A DNA stretch of 64,000 nucleotides from Desulfoluna sp942491485. Lineage in GTDB: Bacteria > Desulfobacterota > Desulfobacteria > Desulfobacterales > Desulfolunaceae. Positions 8,439 to 18,389 of the stretch are shown here, piece after piece. A program made the translations under genes and the position numbers. The DNA lies in the NCBI GenBank assembly GCA_942491485.1, contig CALOAX010000013.1, positions 186,001 through 250,000 of the forward strand. Reading direction: 5' to 3'. The notes below the pieces were generated by a model, which had not been told where the DNA came from, made no database searches, and saw only the letters and a program-made list of their open reading frames with translations. Within the stretch, counting starts at the first letter, position 1. Every line of letters begins with the position of its first letter.

Positions 8439-9068
8439 GGCGATCTCTCATCTTTCTGGCTGTCAAATCTGGCTGTCAATAAAGATGCATTCGTAAAACG
8501 CCGCCGAATCATTTGAACCGATTCCGGTACAATCCCCCCAAACAGCTCGTGTGGCGACGGATTTTACTCAACGTGTTGCGAGGCGAGCATGAATCGGGCA
8601 TGGGGGGTTGAAGACAACACCCCCATCCCTTCGCTCCTCGAATGAACCGTGCAAGACCGGGCTTTGAAGGTGTGGCGCGACGTGTCGGGCAGCCAGCCAC
8701 ATAACTCCCTTCGCTGCATACCCATTGGTATCAAACCCCTGTCAAGCTCGTCAATCCCATCGCAGAAAAATCGCATAAACCATCACCCCACCACCCCGTG
8801 CCCATGCCCCCTGTCCCATGGGCCACATTCCCAAGGGGGGTACCGGACGGTGATGCCAAACTAGTTTTTGCTTCCTAAAAGGAATCAAGAGTTGAAAAAA
8901 AAGTGAGATTCCGGCAAAAAAAGAGGATTCACATGAAAGGGGCACCGAGTACTCTACAGCCCCATTGTGCCGGAGTTCACGAAGATAGAGACGCATCTCG
9001 CTTTTATGACGTCGCCCCCCCTTTTTGACTCCGGCGACCATGATACTTACCAAGCAGCGTGCTGTCTT
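8439..9068. other. Divergent intergenic region, no gene seen
   Basis: This 630-bp gap separates the minus-strand DUF3842/cooT unit from the plus-strand ATPase. Open frames on both strands are short, lack ribosome sites and resemble no family. It should hold promoters for both sides. The upstream extension of the ATPase frame (to 8967) lies in it and looks non-coding. Confidence 0.4.
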
Positions 9069-9788
9069 ATGTCTTATATTGATGAATTAAACCTATCGCG
9101 GGACCCCTTCTCCGACTACGTGGACGCGGCCTCGTTTTTTCCTTATACCAAACTCACCGAAACCGTCGCATCCGTGTGCCGTCTGGTGGAAGCCACCCAC
9201 AGAGTGGTTCTCATCAGCGGCGATCCGGGCAGCGGAAAGACCCTTATGGTCAAGCAGGTCCTGGCCGTGGACGAGGAGAGCTGGAGCGTCTGCTCCCTTC
9301 AGCTCCCCATCGGGGGAGCGCCCTTGCGCGCGTACACCATGGCACGCGACGGGCTGCCCGTCGTGATGGTGGATGACGCCCACCGCCTGGAGCCGGAGAC
9401 CCTGGCCTCTTTGATCAAAATGACCACAGGGGAGGAGGAGGACCGACAGTTCAAGATGGTCATCCTCACCGGACTGCCTCACACCGCCGCACTCCTGGAC
9501 ACCCTGCGCCACCTGGTTCCTGAATCAGGCGGCATTCAGGAGGTCCCCCTGCCGCCCATGACCCTTGATGAAGTGCAGACCTACCTTGCCGGTCGCCTGC
9601 GCTCTGCGGGACACACAGGGGACCTGCCCTTTACGGACGGGCAGGTGATGCGCATCCACATCCATTCGGGAGGGTTCCCCGGGGCGGTCAACGCCGAAGC
9701 GGCCAAGGAGCTGGCTCAGACGCATGCCGGTGAAGAGGCCACACCGCCACCCAAAAAAGGGCTGCTCGGCCGTCTTTTCGGCCGATAG
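9069..9788 (+). CDS. ExeA/MshM-like AAA ATPase
   Basis: The protein has 239 residues. Walker A is GDPGSGKT at residues 51-58, and Walker B is LPVVMVDDAH near residue 98. PLPPMTLDEVQTYLAGRL in the second half is the stretch seen in ExeA/MshM/DamX-linked AAA_22 ATPases, which help place secretion or pilus complexes in the envelope. The N-terminus MSYIDELNLSRDPFSDY matches the family opening, so 9069 is chosen although its ribosome site is weak; ATGs at 9007 and 8967 are in frame. The C-terminus is a basic KKGLLGRLFGR tail. No secretion genes lie next to it. Confidence 0.7.
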   Translation: MSYIDELNLSRDPFSDYVDAASFFPYTKLTETVASVCRLVEATHRVVLISGDPGSGKTLMVKQVLAVDEESWSVCSLQLPIGGAPLRAYTMARDGLPVVMVDDAHRLEPETLASLIKMTTGEEEDRQFKMVILTGLPHTAALLDTLRHLVPESGGIQEVPLPPMTLDEVQTYLAGRLRSAGHTGDLPFTDGQVMRIHIHSGGFPGAVNAEAAKELAQTHAGEEATPPPKKGLLGRLFGR

Positions 9789-9849
9789 CCTCCACACACG
9801 ACGACACGGGGCGCCCCAGGCAGGGGCCGCCCCAACCGCAGGAGACGCT

Positions 9850-10635
9850 ATGGAGATCCTTGATCTGTCCGCTCCCCTGGACACCGACAAAGCCTGGGCC
9901 CCCTGGTGGGCCAGAAATCGTGTCAAGCGACAGGGCCACCGCTTCGGTGCCCTGGCCGTCTTTCTTCTCACCGGCCTCTCCCCCCGTTTTCTGCGCCGCC
10001 GCCTCGGATGGGCCAACGACATTCTCACCCTCTCCTCCCACGGCACCACCCATCTGGATGCCCCCTGGCACTATGCCCCCGACGCCGGGGGAAAGCGCGC
10101 CCTGACCATCGATGAGATCCCCCTCTCCTGGTGTTTCGCGCCGGGGGTCTGCGTGGACATGACCCACAAACAAGACGGCGAAGCCATCACCGAAGCCGAC
10201 ATCATCGGCTGGGAAGCGGCCACAGGCAACCCCATCACCGCCGGAACCATTGTCCTGATTCGCACGGGCATGGACCGTCTCCTGGGTGACCCCGCTTACT
10301 TTACCACCGGTCCCTGGATGACCGCCGGGGCCACACGTTACCTCACCGGAAAGGGGGTGAAGGTGACCGGCATTGACGCCTGGGGCTGGGACGGCCCCTT
10401 GTCCCACATGACCCGGCGTGCCAAAACGGGGGACGGGAAGTTCTGGGAAGCCCATTACGAGGGTGCCGACACCCCATACTGCCACCTCGAGAGGCTGGCA
10501 GGCCTTCACCGGCTCCCCGAATCGGGGTTTACGGTCAGCTGCTTTCCTTTGAAAGTCAAAGGGGGCTCTGCCGGGCCCAGCCGTGTGGTGGCCCTGATGA
10601 ACAGCGATAAGGAGTTGCCGCACCATGAAGGCTAA
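9850..10635 (+). CDS. Cyclase family (kynurenine formamidase-like) hydrolase
   Basis: The protein has 261 residues. SSHGTTHLDAPWHY near residue 60 is the HGTHxDxPxH metal motif of the cyclase family (PF04199), which includes kynurenine formamidase and isatin hydrolase. GVKVTGIDAWGWDGP near the middle and LERLAGLHRLPESGF near the end are also typical. It probably hydrolyses an N-formyl or cyclic amide with a divalent metal; the substrate is unknown. The ATG at 9850 follows GGAGACGCT. Its last 11 nt overlap the start of the hybrid kinase gene, so the two are translated from one message. Confidence 0.8.
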   Translation: MEILDLSAPLDTDKAWAPWWARNRVKRQGHRFGALAVFLLTGLSPRFLRRRLGWANDILTLSSHGTTHLDAPWHYAPDAGGKRALTIDEIPLSWCFAPGVCVDMTHKQDGEAITEADIIGWEAATGNPITAGTIVLIRTGMDRLLGDPAYFTTGPWMTAGATRYLTGKGVKVTGIDAWGWDGPLSHMTRRAKTGDGKFWEAHYEGADTPYCHLERLAGLHRLPESGFTVSCFPLKVKGGSAGPSRVVALMNSDKELPHHEG

Positions 10636-13600
10636 CAGGGGGACCCCATCCGCGGGACGCGACTGGGCGACAAAGGTCATGGGGGTGCTGACACTGCTCC
10701 TCCTCTTCTCGGCAAACGCCAGGGCTGGCTCCCTGGACGTGACGGCCCTTAAAGGCAGCCTTGACCCGGGCCAGGCGCTGCTCTGGTTTGCCGATGCCGA
10801 AGGGCACCTCACCGTTTCGGAGGCGGCCCAGCCGGAGACCCCCTTTGCCCCCCTGGCGACGATGCGGTACTCCTTTGGCTTTATGGATTACCCCCTCTGG
10901 GGCAAGCTGAGCCTGGTCAACCGGGGAGAGACGCCCCTTGAGGCGGTGCTCGCCATCGACTACCCCCCTTTGGACGAGGTGATCTTTTACCACCCGAATC
11001 AAGACGGGTTTGCACAAGAGGTGAGCGGAGACACCCACCCCTTTGCCATCCGCCCCATCTCGCACCGCGCCATCGCCTTTCCGGTGACCCTCCCCCCCGG
11101 GGAGACCACCTTGTACATGCGCATCACCACCCGTGGGGCCATGACCCTGCCCGTCCGGGTCTGGGAGGCCCGCGCCTTTCTGGAGGCAGACCACACCAGC
11201 CTGCCTTTGGAGTGGCTCTTCTACGGCATCATGCTGGCCATGGCCTTGTACAACTTCTTCGCCTTTCTGGCCAAACGGGAGAGCACCCACCTCTTCCTCC
11301 TGCTGTTCACCCTCTCCATGACCCTGCACTCCATGGTGCACTCCGGCCACGCCTTTCAGTACCTCTGGCCGGAATCCCCCAACTGGGCCCACATGAGCAA
11401 CCTCGTGCTGCTGGGTGTCTCCATCTTTTTCTCCCTGCTCTTCTCCCGGCGATTCTTAAGCACCCAGACCTTGTGCCCCAGCCTGGACCGACTCATCAAG
11501 GGGGGCCTTGGGCTCTCCCTTTTGCTCACCGTAGGCTCCCTCTTTCTGGACTACCACTTGGCCAGCCAGTGGGTAACCGTCTTTGGTATCACGGCCGTTC
11601 TGGTGATGCTGATGGGTGGGGTGGCCATGTACCGCAACGGGCTCCACACCGCGCGGTTTTACATTGTGGCCTGGTTTTTTTTCCTCCTGGGAAGTGCCCT
11701 GTCCGTGGGCGGCCTCTACGGCCTGGTTCCCATCAACACCCTCTCCCGCTGGGGCGTGGAGATGGGCTACGGCCTGCTCATCCTCCTCTTCTCCCTGGGG
11801 GTGGGGGACAAGCTGCGCAACCTGGAAAAAGAGCGCAACGAAGCGGTCAGGGCCTTAAAGGAGTCCGAAGAGAAGTACCGCAGCCTGGTGGACAACGCCA
11901 ACGACGGCATTGTGGTGGAGATGGACGGCAAGATCACCTACGCCAACAACGCCGTCATGGACATGAGTGGGTATGACAAGGAGGCCTTCCACGCCATGCC
12001 CGTTGCCGACTTCTTTGCCGACTCCGGAAAGGGCCGGATCATGGTCGAAGAGCGCCTCAAGGCCAAGAAAAAAGGCCTGACGGTCTCCGATCAGTATGAG
12101 GCCCAGCTGCTCCAGAACAACGGGGAGATCGTTGATGTGATCATCTCCGAAACCGCCATCACCATGGGGGGGCGACAGGCGACCCTCTCCATCGTCACCA
12201 ACATCACCGAACAGAAGTGGGCGGAAGAGCAGATCAACCGCCAGAACGTGGAGCTCACCCGCCACCGAAACAGCCTCGAAGAGCTGGTGGCCGAACGCAC
12301 CACCCAGCTTGAGAAGGCCATCGGCCGATCCGAACTGGCCGTGGAGGAGGCCCAGGAGGCGGCCATCACCAAAAGCACCTTCCTCGCCAACATGAGCCAT
12401 GAGATCCGCACGCCCATGAACGCCATCATCGGTATGAGCGACCTGGTGATGCGTACCGATCTCACCCCCCGGCAGCGGGAGTACCTGGGCATCATCCGCT
12501 CCTCCTCCCGGTCCCTGCTTCAGATCATCAACGACATCCTCGATTTTTCCAAGATGGACGCCGGCAAGCTCCGGTTTGAAGAGATCCCCTTTCGCCTCAC
12601 CGAGGTGGTGGACGCCGTCACCGACCTCTTCATCGAAAGCTCCGTGAGAAAAGACATCGAGCTGGTGGTGGACATCGACCCGGAGGTTCCCGATGAGCTG
12701 CTGGGTGACCCGTTACGATTCCGTCAGGTGCTGGCCAACCTGCTCTCCAACGCCTTCAAATTCACCGAAACCGGGGAGATCACCATCACCGCCACCTGTG
12801 TCCGCAGGGAGGAGCAGCACGTGGAGCTCTTCCTTGCCGTTCGGGACACCGGCGTCGGCGTGGACCCCAAGCGCTCGGACCAGCTCTTCGAGGTGTTCAG
12901 CCAGGCCGACGGCTCCACAACGCGCAAGTATGGCGGCACCGGGCTGGGCCTGGCCATCTGCCGCAACATTGTGGAGCGCATGGGAGGGGCTATCTGGGTG
13001 GAGCAGGTCCAGGGCGGGGGCAGCCGGTTCTGCTTCACCACCCGTATCCGCTTCATGGACCGGGACGACGCCCCGCCGCTGGTGCCCGACGAGATGCGAA
13101 AGGGGGCGGTGCTTCTCATAGAAGACAACGCCACCACCCGCATCGTGCTTGCCCGCTACCTCACAGGCTTCGGCTTCACCGTGGTGGAGGCGGAAGGCGG
13201 AGAGGAGGCCCTGAAAAACTTCCGGAAAGGGAGCTACCCCCCTTTAAGCCTGGCCGTCATCGACCTGCAGCTTCCCGGCATGGATGGCATCGATACGGCA
13301 ACGGCCCTCTGCAAGAGCGGAGGAACCCGTGCCCCCCGCATCATCCTCACCGGCCCCTTTGGACGGGAGGAGGAGGTGGTGCGGGCGCGGCGCAGCGGGT
13401 TCACCCATTTTCTCATCAAGCCCGTGAAGCAGTCGGCCCTCTTTGATACCGTCATGGAAATCTTCGGGGTTCCCCGACTTATTGAAACCCCCACCGTGGC
13501 ACCGGTCACCCCCAGTGACTTAAGGGGCCTTGCCGTTCTGCTGGTGGAAGACAACCCCGTCAACCAGATGGTGGCCTGCGAGTTGCTCAAAGGGTGGGGC

Positions 13601-14506
13601 CTTGTGGTGGAGACGGCGGCAAACGGCCTGGAGGCGGTAAAACAGGTGGAGACCAAGCGGTACGACCTGGTTCTCATGGACCTTCAGATGCCGGTCATGG
13701 ACGGCCTGGAAGCCACCGCCATGATCCGTGACAACCTGGCCATGACCGACCTGCCCATCATCGCCATGACCGCCCACGCCATGCAGGGGGACAAAGAGCG
13801 CTGCCTCCACGCCGGCATGGATGATTACGTCTCCAAACCCATCCACCGGGAACGCCTCTTTGAAGTGATCGCCCACCACGCCGTGGGGGCGGCCGTTCCC
13901 GAGGCCAGTGAGGCGGCCCCCACCGGTGGCTGCGTCCTCGATTTTGATGCCGGGGTGGAGCGGCTGGGCTCCATGACCCTTTTTGACCGGGTGCTCTCGC
14001 GATTCCAGGCAGAGTACCAGACCTTTCCCGTCCGCCTCGCCGCCCTGCTGGACGCCCGCAACATCTCCGCTGTGCGCATGGAGGCCCACTCCCTGAAAGG
14101 GGTGGCGGCCAACATCGGTGCCGAGCCACTGGCCGTGGAAGCCGCGACCATGGAGGAGGCGGCGAGCCGGGAAGACCTGGAGAGCGCCAGGGAGCTTTTT
14201 CCCGCACTCAACAAGGCCCTCTCCCACGTCCTGTCCGCCATCGAAACCCTGGGAAGGGTGCAGGCCCCCAACAAGGGGGCAGCGCCCTCGAAGTCAGGGG
14301 CACGCGAAGACATGGTGACACGCCTCAAGGCCGACCTGGCCGCAGCCGACCCGGTGGCGGCGGTGGATACGGTGGAGGCACTGGTGCGTCTTTTAAAGGA
14401 GGAGAATGAGGAGGGGCCCCTGGCCGCCATTCGGGAGGTGGAGGCCCTGATCCAGGCCTACGATTTTCAAGGGGCGGAAACCCGTCTTGCCGCCTTCACC
14501 GGGTGA
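10625..14506 (+). CDS. Hybrid sensor histidine kinase (7TMR-DISM, PAS, HisKA, HATPase, 2 REC, HPt)
   Basis: The protein has 1293 residues. Order: signal peptide (to about 34); a beta-rich extracellular 7TMR-DISMED2-type domain (about 40-190); seven membrane segments (about 195-390); coiled coil; PAS (about 412-535); coiled coil; HisKA with SHEIRTPMN (phospho-acceptor His592); HATPase_c with NLLSNAFKFT, DTGVGV and GGTGLGLAI; receiver 1 with Asp880 (VIDLQLPGMDG); receiver 2 with Asp1019 (VLMDLQMPVMDG); and a C-terminal HPt with His1155 (AHSLKGVAANIGA). All catalytic residues are present. It probably senses a carbohydrate-like or small-molecule ligand outside the membrane. No cognate output regulator is adjacent. 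The start overlaps the cyclase gene by 11 nt. Confidence 0.9.
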   Translation: MKANRGTPSAGRDWATKVMGVLTLLLLFSANARAGSLDVTALKGSLDPGQALLWFADAEGHLTVSEAAQPETPFAPLATMRYSFGFMDYPLWGKLSLVNRGETPLEAVLAIDYPPLDEVIFYHPNQDGFAQEVSGDTHPFAIRPISHRAIAFPVTLPPGETTLYMRITTRGAMTLPVRVWEARAFLEADHTSLPLEWLFYGIMLAMALYNFFAFLAKRESTHLFLLLFTLSMTLHSMVHSGHAFQYLWPESPNWAHMSNLVLLGVSIFFSLLFSRRFLSTQTLCPSLDRLIKGGLGLSLLLTVGSLFLDYHLASQWVTVFGITAVLVMLMGGVAMYRNGLHTARFYIVAWFFFLLGSALSVGGLYGLVPINTLSRWGVEMGYGLLILLFSLGVGDKLRNLEKERNEAVRALKESEEKYRSLVDNANDGIVVEMDGKITYANNAVMDMSGYDKEAFHAMPVADFFADSGKGRIMVEERLKAKKKGLTVSDQYEAQLLQNNGEIVDVIISETAITMGGRQATLSIVTNITEQKWAEEQINRQNVELTRHRNSLEELVAERTTQLEKAIGRSELAVEEAQEAAITKSTFLANMSHEIRTPMNAIIGMSDLVMRTDLTPRQREYLGIIRSSSRSLLQIINDILDFSKMDAGKLRFEEIPFRLTEVVDAVTDLFIESSVRKDIELVVDIDPEVPDELLGDPLRFRQVLANLLSNAFKFTETGEITITATCVRREEQHVELFLAVRDTGVGVDPKRSDQLFEVFSQADGSTTRKYGGTGLGLAICRNIVERMGGAIWVEQVQGGGSRFCFTTRIRFMDRDDAPPLVPDEMRKGAVLLIEDNATTRIVLARYLTGFGFTVVEAEGGEEALKNFRKGSYPPLSLAVIDLQLPGMDGIDTATALCKSGGTRAPRIILTGPFGREEEVVRARRSGFTHFLIKPVKQSALFDTVMEIFGVPRLIETPTVAPVTPSDLRGLAVLLVEDNPVNQMVACELLKGWGLVVETAANGLEAVKQVETKRYDLVLMDLQMPVMDGLEATAMIRDNLAMTDLPIIAMTAHAMQGDKERCLHAGMDDYVSKPIHRERLFEVIAHHAVGAAVPEASEAAPTGGCVLDFDAGVERLGSMTLFDRVLSRFQAEYQTFPVRLAALLDARNISAVRMEAHSLKGVAANIGAEPLAVEAATMEEAASREDLESARELFPALNKALSHVLSAIETLGRVQAPNKGAAPSKSGAREDMVTRLKADLAAADPVAAVDTVEALVRLLKEENEEGPLAAIREVEALIQAYDFQGAETRLAAFTG

Positions 14507-14603
14507 TGGCCCTTCCCATCTCCGGCGGATCTGTGGTAGGAGAACGTTTCCCCTTTAACGAAAAGGGGCCTTTCTTACCGCAACACAAAAAGACGATCAA
14601 CAC

Positions 14604-15014
14604 ATGAAGAAATCAACGTTTTTAACCCAACCGGGGTACCCCTTCGCCTTTGACCCGTCCGCCTGCGACACCTGCGGGGGGCACTGCTGCAACGGGGAAT
14701 CCGGCAACATCTGGGTCACACGACGGGAAATGGAGGCCCTGGCCGAAACGCTGGGCATGGATGTGCCCTCCTTTGCCGAAACGAGCCTTAAAAAAGTGGG
14801 GTATCGGTACTCCATCGGGGAACGGTGCGAGGGGGAAAATTACGCCTGCCTTCTCTTTGACGCAAAAAAAGGGGGGTGCTCGGTCTACGATGCCCGCCCG
14901 GCTCAGTGCCGCTCATTTCCGTTCTGGGACTACTTCCGTGAGCGACCCCACGAGGCCGTGGCAGAGTGCCCGGGCGTCATCCTTGACGGAAGCCCCGGGC
15001 CTTCGGAGTCATAA
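14604..15014 (+). CDS. YkgJ family cysteine cluster protein
   Basis: The protein has 136 residues. The family pattern is clear: CDTCGGHCCNG near residues 21-31, a middle Cys (YACLLFD), and CSVYDARPAQCRSFPFW, followed by ECPG. These cysteines are thought to bind zinc or an iron-sulfur cluster (PF03692). Distant relatives include the flagellar FliB-type proteins, but the function of the short members is unknown. The start at 14604 gives the expected N-terminus, although its ribosome site is weak. It converges on the next gene with 8 nt between the stop codons. Confidence 0.8.
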   Translation: MKKSTFLTQPGYPFAFDPSACDTCGGHCCNGESGNIWVTRREMEALAETLGMDVPSFAETSLKKVGYRYSIGERCEGENYACLLFDAKKGGCSVYDARPAQCRSFPFWDYFRERPHEAVAECPGVILDGSPGPSES

Positions 15015-15022
15015 AGGGCCTT

Positions 15023-15415
15023 TTAGGAAAGGGTGATGGTAAGGGGCACCACGTGAAGTTCCCGGGAGAGTTCCCGGGTTCGGCCGATGCGCCAATCCGA
15101 ACAGGTGCCGGCATCGCCCAGAAGGGTGTCGATCTTTGCCACCAGACCTTTGATGTTGATCAGCGGGTGACGGGTAAAGACCTCGGGCAGGCCGTAGGTG
15201 AGGCTGCAGACGAGGCACTTGTTCGCCCTCTGGGCAAGGCGCAGTTCGAACTCAAGGGTCTTCTCATCGCCGCCGACAAAGGCCAGAGAGATATCGTAGG
15301 CCCCTTCGTCGGCATCCCCGTAGAGCGCTTCAAAAAACTGGTCGGAAAGATCGGTCGGGAATAACTCAGCGAGAATGTCGGCAGTAAACAGAGACCGAAA
15401 CGTGTCCGTGATCAT
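15023..15415 (-). CDS. Hypothetical protein with a CxxC
   Basis: The protein has 130 residues and I do not recognise the family. It is acidic in its first half (LYGDADEGAYDISLAFVGG) and has one CLVC pair at about residues 67-70. It ends in a hydrophobic strand, LHVVPLTITLS, with no signal peptide or membrane segment. The ATG at 15415 has AAGGAG 9 nt upstream and is preferred to the ATG at 15436, which has none. It lies convergent to the YkgJ-type gene and divergent from acnB, so it is a one-gene unit. A cytosolic metal- or cluster-linked role is possible but unproved. Confidence 0.7.
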   Translation of the reverse strand: MITDTFRSLFTADILAELFPTDLSDQFFEALYGDADEGAYDISLAFVGGDEKTLEFELRLAQRANKCLVCSLTYGLPEVFTRHPLINIKGLVAKIDTLLGDAGTCSDWRIGRTRELSRELHVVPLTITLS

Positions 15416-15629
15416 GGGTGGATGCTCCTTGGTCATTTTTGGTTTGCGTTACTGGAGATCCCGGGAGGATAACCCCCGGCTCCCACATGGTTTTTGAAGG
15501 ATACGAACCATACACCATGGAAAAGCCGGCGGTCAAACCAAAAACACCGCCAGGCACGCCCCTTCCCTGACAAGGAGCGCCCTGCATGAGACAACAACGA
15601 CGTGAGATAAACCAATCAGGAGTGTGGAG

Positions 15630-18146
15630 ATGCTGAAGGCATACAGACAAGAAGCTGCCAAGAGACAGGAGATGGGGATTCCCCCGAAACCGCTCACCGA
15701 ATCGCAGGTGGAGGCCCTTTGCGACCATCTGCAAAACCCGCCGAAAGGAGAGGAGACAGAGCTTGTGGCCCTTCTTTCCCAACGGGTTCCCCCCGGTGTG
15801 GACCCCGCGGCCAGGGTGAAGGCGGGCTTTCTGGCATCCCTGACGAAAGGGGATCTCAAGAGCCCCCTCATCTCCCCAGAAGAGGCGGTGCGCCTTTTGG
15901 GGTCCATGGGAGGGGGTTACAACACCTCCGCCCTCTTTGACCTGCTGGACCACCCCGAGCTTAAAGACGCGGCGGCCGAAGCACTCTCCCGCCTTCTCAT
16001 CGTCCCGGATGTCTTTGACAAGGTGGTGGAGAGTGCCCCCACCATGCCCCATGCCGACGCGGTGCTCACCGCCTGGGCCGACGGACTCTGGTTCACTGAA
16101 AAAAAGGCCCTGCCCGAGGCCCTCACCGTCACCGTCTTCAAGGTGGACGGAGAGAGCAACACCGACGATTTCTCCCCCGCCTCCGAGGCGTGGAGCCGCC
16201 CCGACATCCCCCTGCACGCCCTCTCCATGCTCGTCAGCCGGGATGAGACCGCCCTTGCCACCATCGAAGAGCTCAAGGCCAAGGGACACCCCGTGGCCTT
16301 TGTGGGAGACGTGGTCGGCACCGGTTCGTCACGAAAATCCGCCACGAACTCCCTCTTGTGGCACATCGGCGACGAGATCCCCTTTGTTCCCAACAAGCGG
16401 GCCGGCGGCGTGGTCCTCGGCGGCAAAATTGCCCCCATCTTCTTCAACACCCTGGAAGATGCCGGTGCCCTGCCCATCGAATGCGATGTCGCAGCCCTTG
16501 CCACGGGCCAGGTGATCACCATCCGCCCCTACGAGGGAACCGTCACCGGCGAGGACGGCACCGTTCTCTCGCGCTTTGCCTTGAAAACCGAGGTGCTCTT
16601 TGACGAGGTACGGGCCGGTGGCCGCATCCCCCTCATCATCGGGCGCAACCTCACCGGCATGGCACGCAAAGCCAAAGGCCTTGCCCCAAGCGACCTCTTC
16701 CGAGCCACCCCCGTGGCCGAGGAAAAACCGTGCGGCTACACCCTTGCCCAGAAAATCGTGGGCCGCGCCTGCGGCCTTGCCGGGGTACGCCCCGGCTCCT
16801 ACTGCGAGCCCAAGATGACCACCGTGGGGTCCCAGGACACCACCGGCCCCATGACCCGGGATGAGCTCACCGAACTCGCCTGCCTCTCGTTCTCCTCGGA
16901 CCTGGTGATGCAGTCCTTCTGCCACACCGCCGCCTACCCGCGGCTGGTGGACATCGCCATGCACGACTCCCTGCCCGGGTTTATCGAGCAGCGCGGCGGC
17001 GTGGCCCTGAACCCCGGGGACGGGGTCATCCACTCCTTTTTAAACCGCATGCTTCTCCCCGACACCGTGGGCACCGGCGGCGACTCCCACACCCGCTTCC
17101 CCATGGGCATCAGCTTCCCCGCGGGATCCGGCCTGGTGGCCTTTGCCGCCGCCATGGGCGTGATGCCCCTGGACATGCCCGAGTCAGTGCTGGTCCGCTT
17201 CACCGGCACGCCAAAGCCAGGGATCACCCTTCGGGACATCGTCAACGCCATCCCCTTTGCGGCCATTGAGAAAGGACTCCTCACCGTTCCCAAGGAGGGC
17301 AAGAAGAACATCTTCTCCGGCCGCATCCTGGAGATGGAGGGACTGGACCACCTCACCGTGGACGAGGCCTTTGAGCTCACCGACGCCTCGGCTGAGCGTT
17401 CGGCGGCAGCTGCCACCATCCGCCTCACCGAGGCCCAGGTCACCACCTACCTGCGTTCCAACGTCGCCCTCTTGAAATCGATGGTGGAAAAAGGGTACGA
17501 GTCCAGGAAGACCCTTGAGGCTCGCATCGCTGACATGGAAGCGTGGCTGGAAACGCCGGAGCTTCTCACCGCCGATGCCGATGCCGAGTACGCCGAGGTC
17601 ATCGAGATCGACCTTGCCGCCATCACCGAGCCGATCCTTGCCTGCCCCAACGACCCCGATGATGTGAAACGCCTCTCGGAAGTTGCAGGCACAAAAATGG
17701 AGGAGGTCTTCATCGGCTCCTGCATGACCCACATCGGCCACTTCAGAGCCGCCGCCGCCCTCCTGGGCGGAGAGGGCGAGGTGCCCGTGCGACTCTGGAT
17801 GGCCCCTCCCACGGTGATGGACCAGGAGCAGTTGAGGCGCGAGGGCCTCTACAATGCCTTGAGCCGTACCGGTGCACGCATGGAGATCCCCGGATGCTCC
17901 CTTTGCATGGGCAACCAGGCACGTGTGGCCGCCGGTACCACCGTGCTCTCCACCTCCACGCGCAACTTCCCCAACCGCATCGGTGACGGGGCCAAAGTCT
18001 TCTTAGGCTCTGCGGAGCTGGCCGCCATCACCGCCCGCATAGGGAGCCTGCCCGATGTCGCCACCTATTTTGAGAAGGTGGCGGTCCTTGAAGGGCAACA
18101 AGAGACGGTCTACCGTTTTCTGGACCTCTCCGAAAAAGAGGCTTAA
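15630..18146 (+). CDS. acnB: Aconitate hydratase B
   Basis: The protein has 838 residues and is the bifunctional aconitate hydratase/2-methylisocitrate dehydratase of the AcnB type, interconverting citrate and isocitrate in the TCA cycle. The N-terminal HEAT-like domain (MLKAYRQEAAKRQEMGIPPKPL onward) aligns with E. coli AcnB. The cluster and active-site stretches include GTGGDSHTRFPMGISF, FIGSCMTHIGHFRAA and IPGCSLCMGNQARVAAGT, where the 4Fe-4S cysteines lie. AGGAG precedes the ATG at 15630 by 7 nt; an upstream in-frame GTG at 15624 is too close to it. It is monocistronic, followed by an intergenic repeat and a strong bidirectional terminator. Confidence 0.95.
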   Translation: MLKAYRQEAAKRQEMGIPPKPLTESQVEALCDHLQNPPKGEETELVALLSQRVPPGVDPAARVKAGFLASLTKGDLKSPLISPEEAVRLLGSMGGGYNTSALFDLLDHPELKDAAAEALSRLLIVPDVFDKVVESAPTMPHADAVLTAWADGLWFTEKKALPEALTVTVFKVDGESNTDDFSPASEAWSRPDIPLHALSMLVSRDETALATIEELKAKGHPVAFVGDVVGTGSSRKSATNSLLWHIGDEIPFVPNKRAGGVVLGGKIAPIFFNTLEDAGALPIECDVAALATGQVITIRPYEGTVTGEDGTVLSRFALKTEVLFDEVRAGGRIPLIIGRNLTGMARKAKGLAPSDLFRATPVAEEKPCGYTLAQKIVGRACGLAGVRPGSYCEPKMTTVGSQDTTGPMTRDELTELACLSFSSDLVMQSFCHTAAYPRLVDIAMHDSLPGFIEQRGGVALNPGDGVIHSFLNRMLLPDTVGTGGDSHTRFPMGISFPAGSGLVAFAAAMGVMPLDMPESVLVRFTGTPKPGITLRDIVNAIPFAAIEKGLLTVPKEGKKNIFSGRILEMEGLDHLTVDEAFELTDASAERSAAAATIRLTEAQVTTYLRSNVALLKSMVEKGYESRKTLEARIADMEAWLETPELLTADADAEYAEVIEIDLAAITEPILACPNDPDDVKRLSEVAGTKMEEVFIGSCMTHIGHFRAAAALLGGEGEVPVRLWMAPPTVMDQEQLRREGLYNALSRTGARMEIPGCSLCMGNQARVAAGTTVLSTSTRNFPNRIGDGAKVFLGSAELAAITARIGSLPDVATYFEKVAVLEGQQETVYRFLDLSEKEA

Positions 18147-18153
18147 AAAACCG

Positions 18154-18252
18154 GCCTCCGGCGGGCAGGGGCTACAGCCCCTGCACCCCAGGTTCGCGAA
18201 TGCTCCGGGGTTCGTTCCTCACCCCTGCCCATTCGCTGACGGGCTGCGCCCG
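18154..18252 (-). repeat. Three-hairpin intergenic repeat, copy 6
   Basis: It begins GCCTCCGGCGG 7 nt after the acnB stop, then CAGGGGCTACAGCCCCTG, then a central hairpin with loop TCGTTCCTC flanked by gcgaatgctccgggg and acccctgcccattcgc, then GACGGGCTGCGCCC. Confidence 0.8.
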
Positions 18253-18349
18253 GATATAAGATGATGGGTCGCTGACCATCTTCGTGCTGCCGAAGGACTC
18301 TTTTGTCGCACCAAAGGCAATGAGCAACGAAACGGTGCCACCTGAACAA

Positions 18350-18389
18350 AAAAAGGGCCTTTTCCCGTAACAGGGAAAAGGCCCTTTTT
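18350..18389. terminator. Strong bidirectional terminator
   Basis: A perfect 17-bp stem, AAAAAGGGCCTTTTCCC / GGGAAAAGGCCCTTTTT, with loop gtaaca. A and T runs on both sides suit termination in both directions, between acnB and the minus-strand tRNA unit. Confidence 0.85.

Noticed and set aside
7656..8516. 286-residue plus-strand open frame over the cooT/DUF3842 region
   Set aside because: It begins inside an intergenic repeat and runs antisense to two genes with clear families and ribosome sites.
14604..15036. Alternative frame proteins with Pro/Arg-rich sequence (many across the window)
   Set aside because: They are shadows of the real frames in GC-rich DNA and lack ribosome sites and family motifs.
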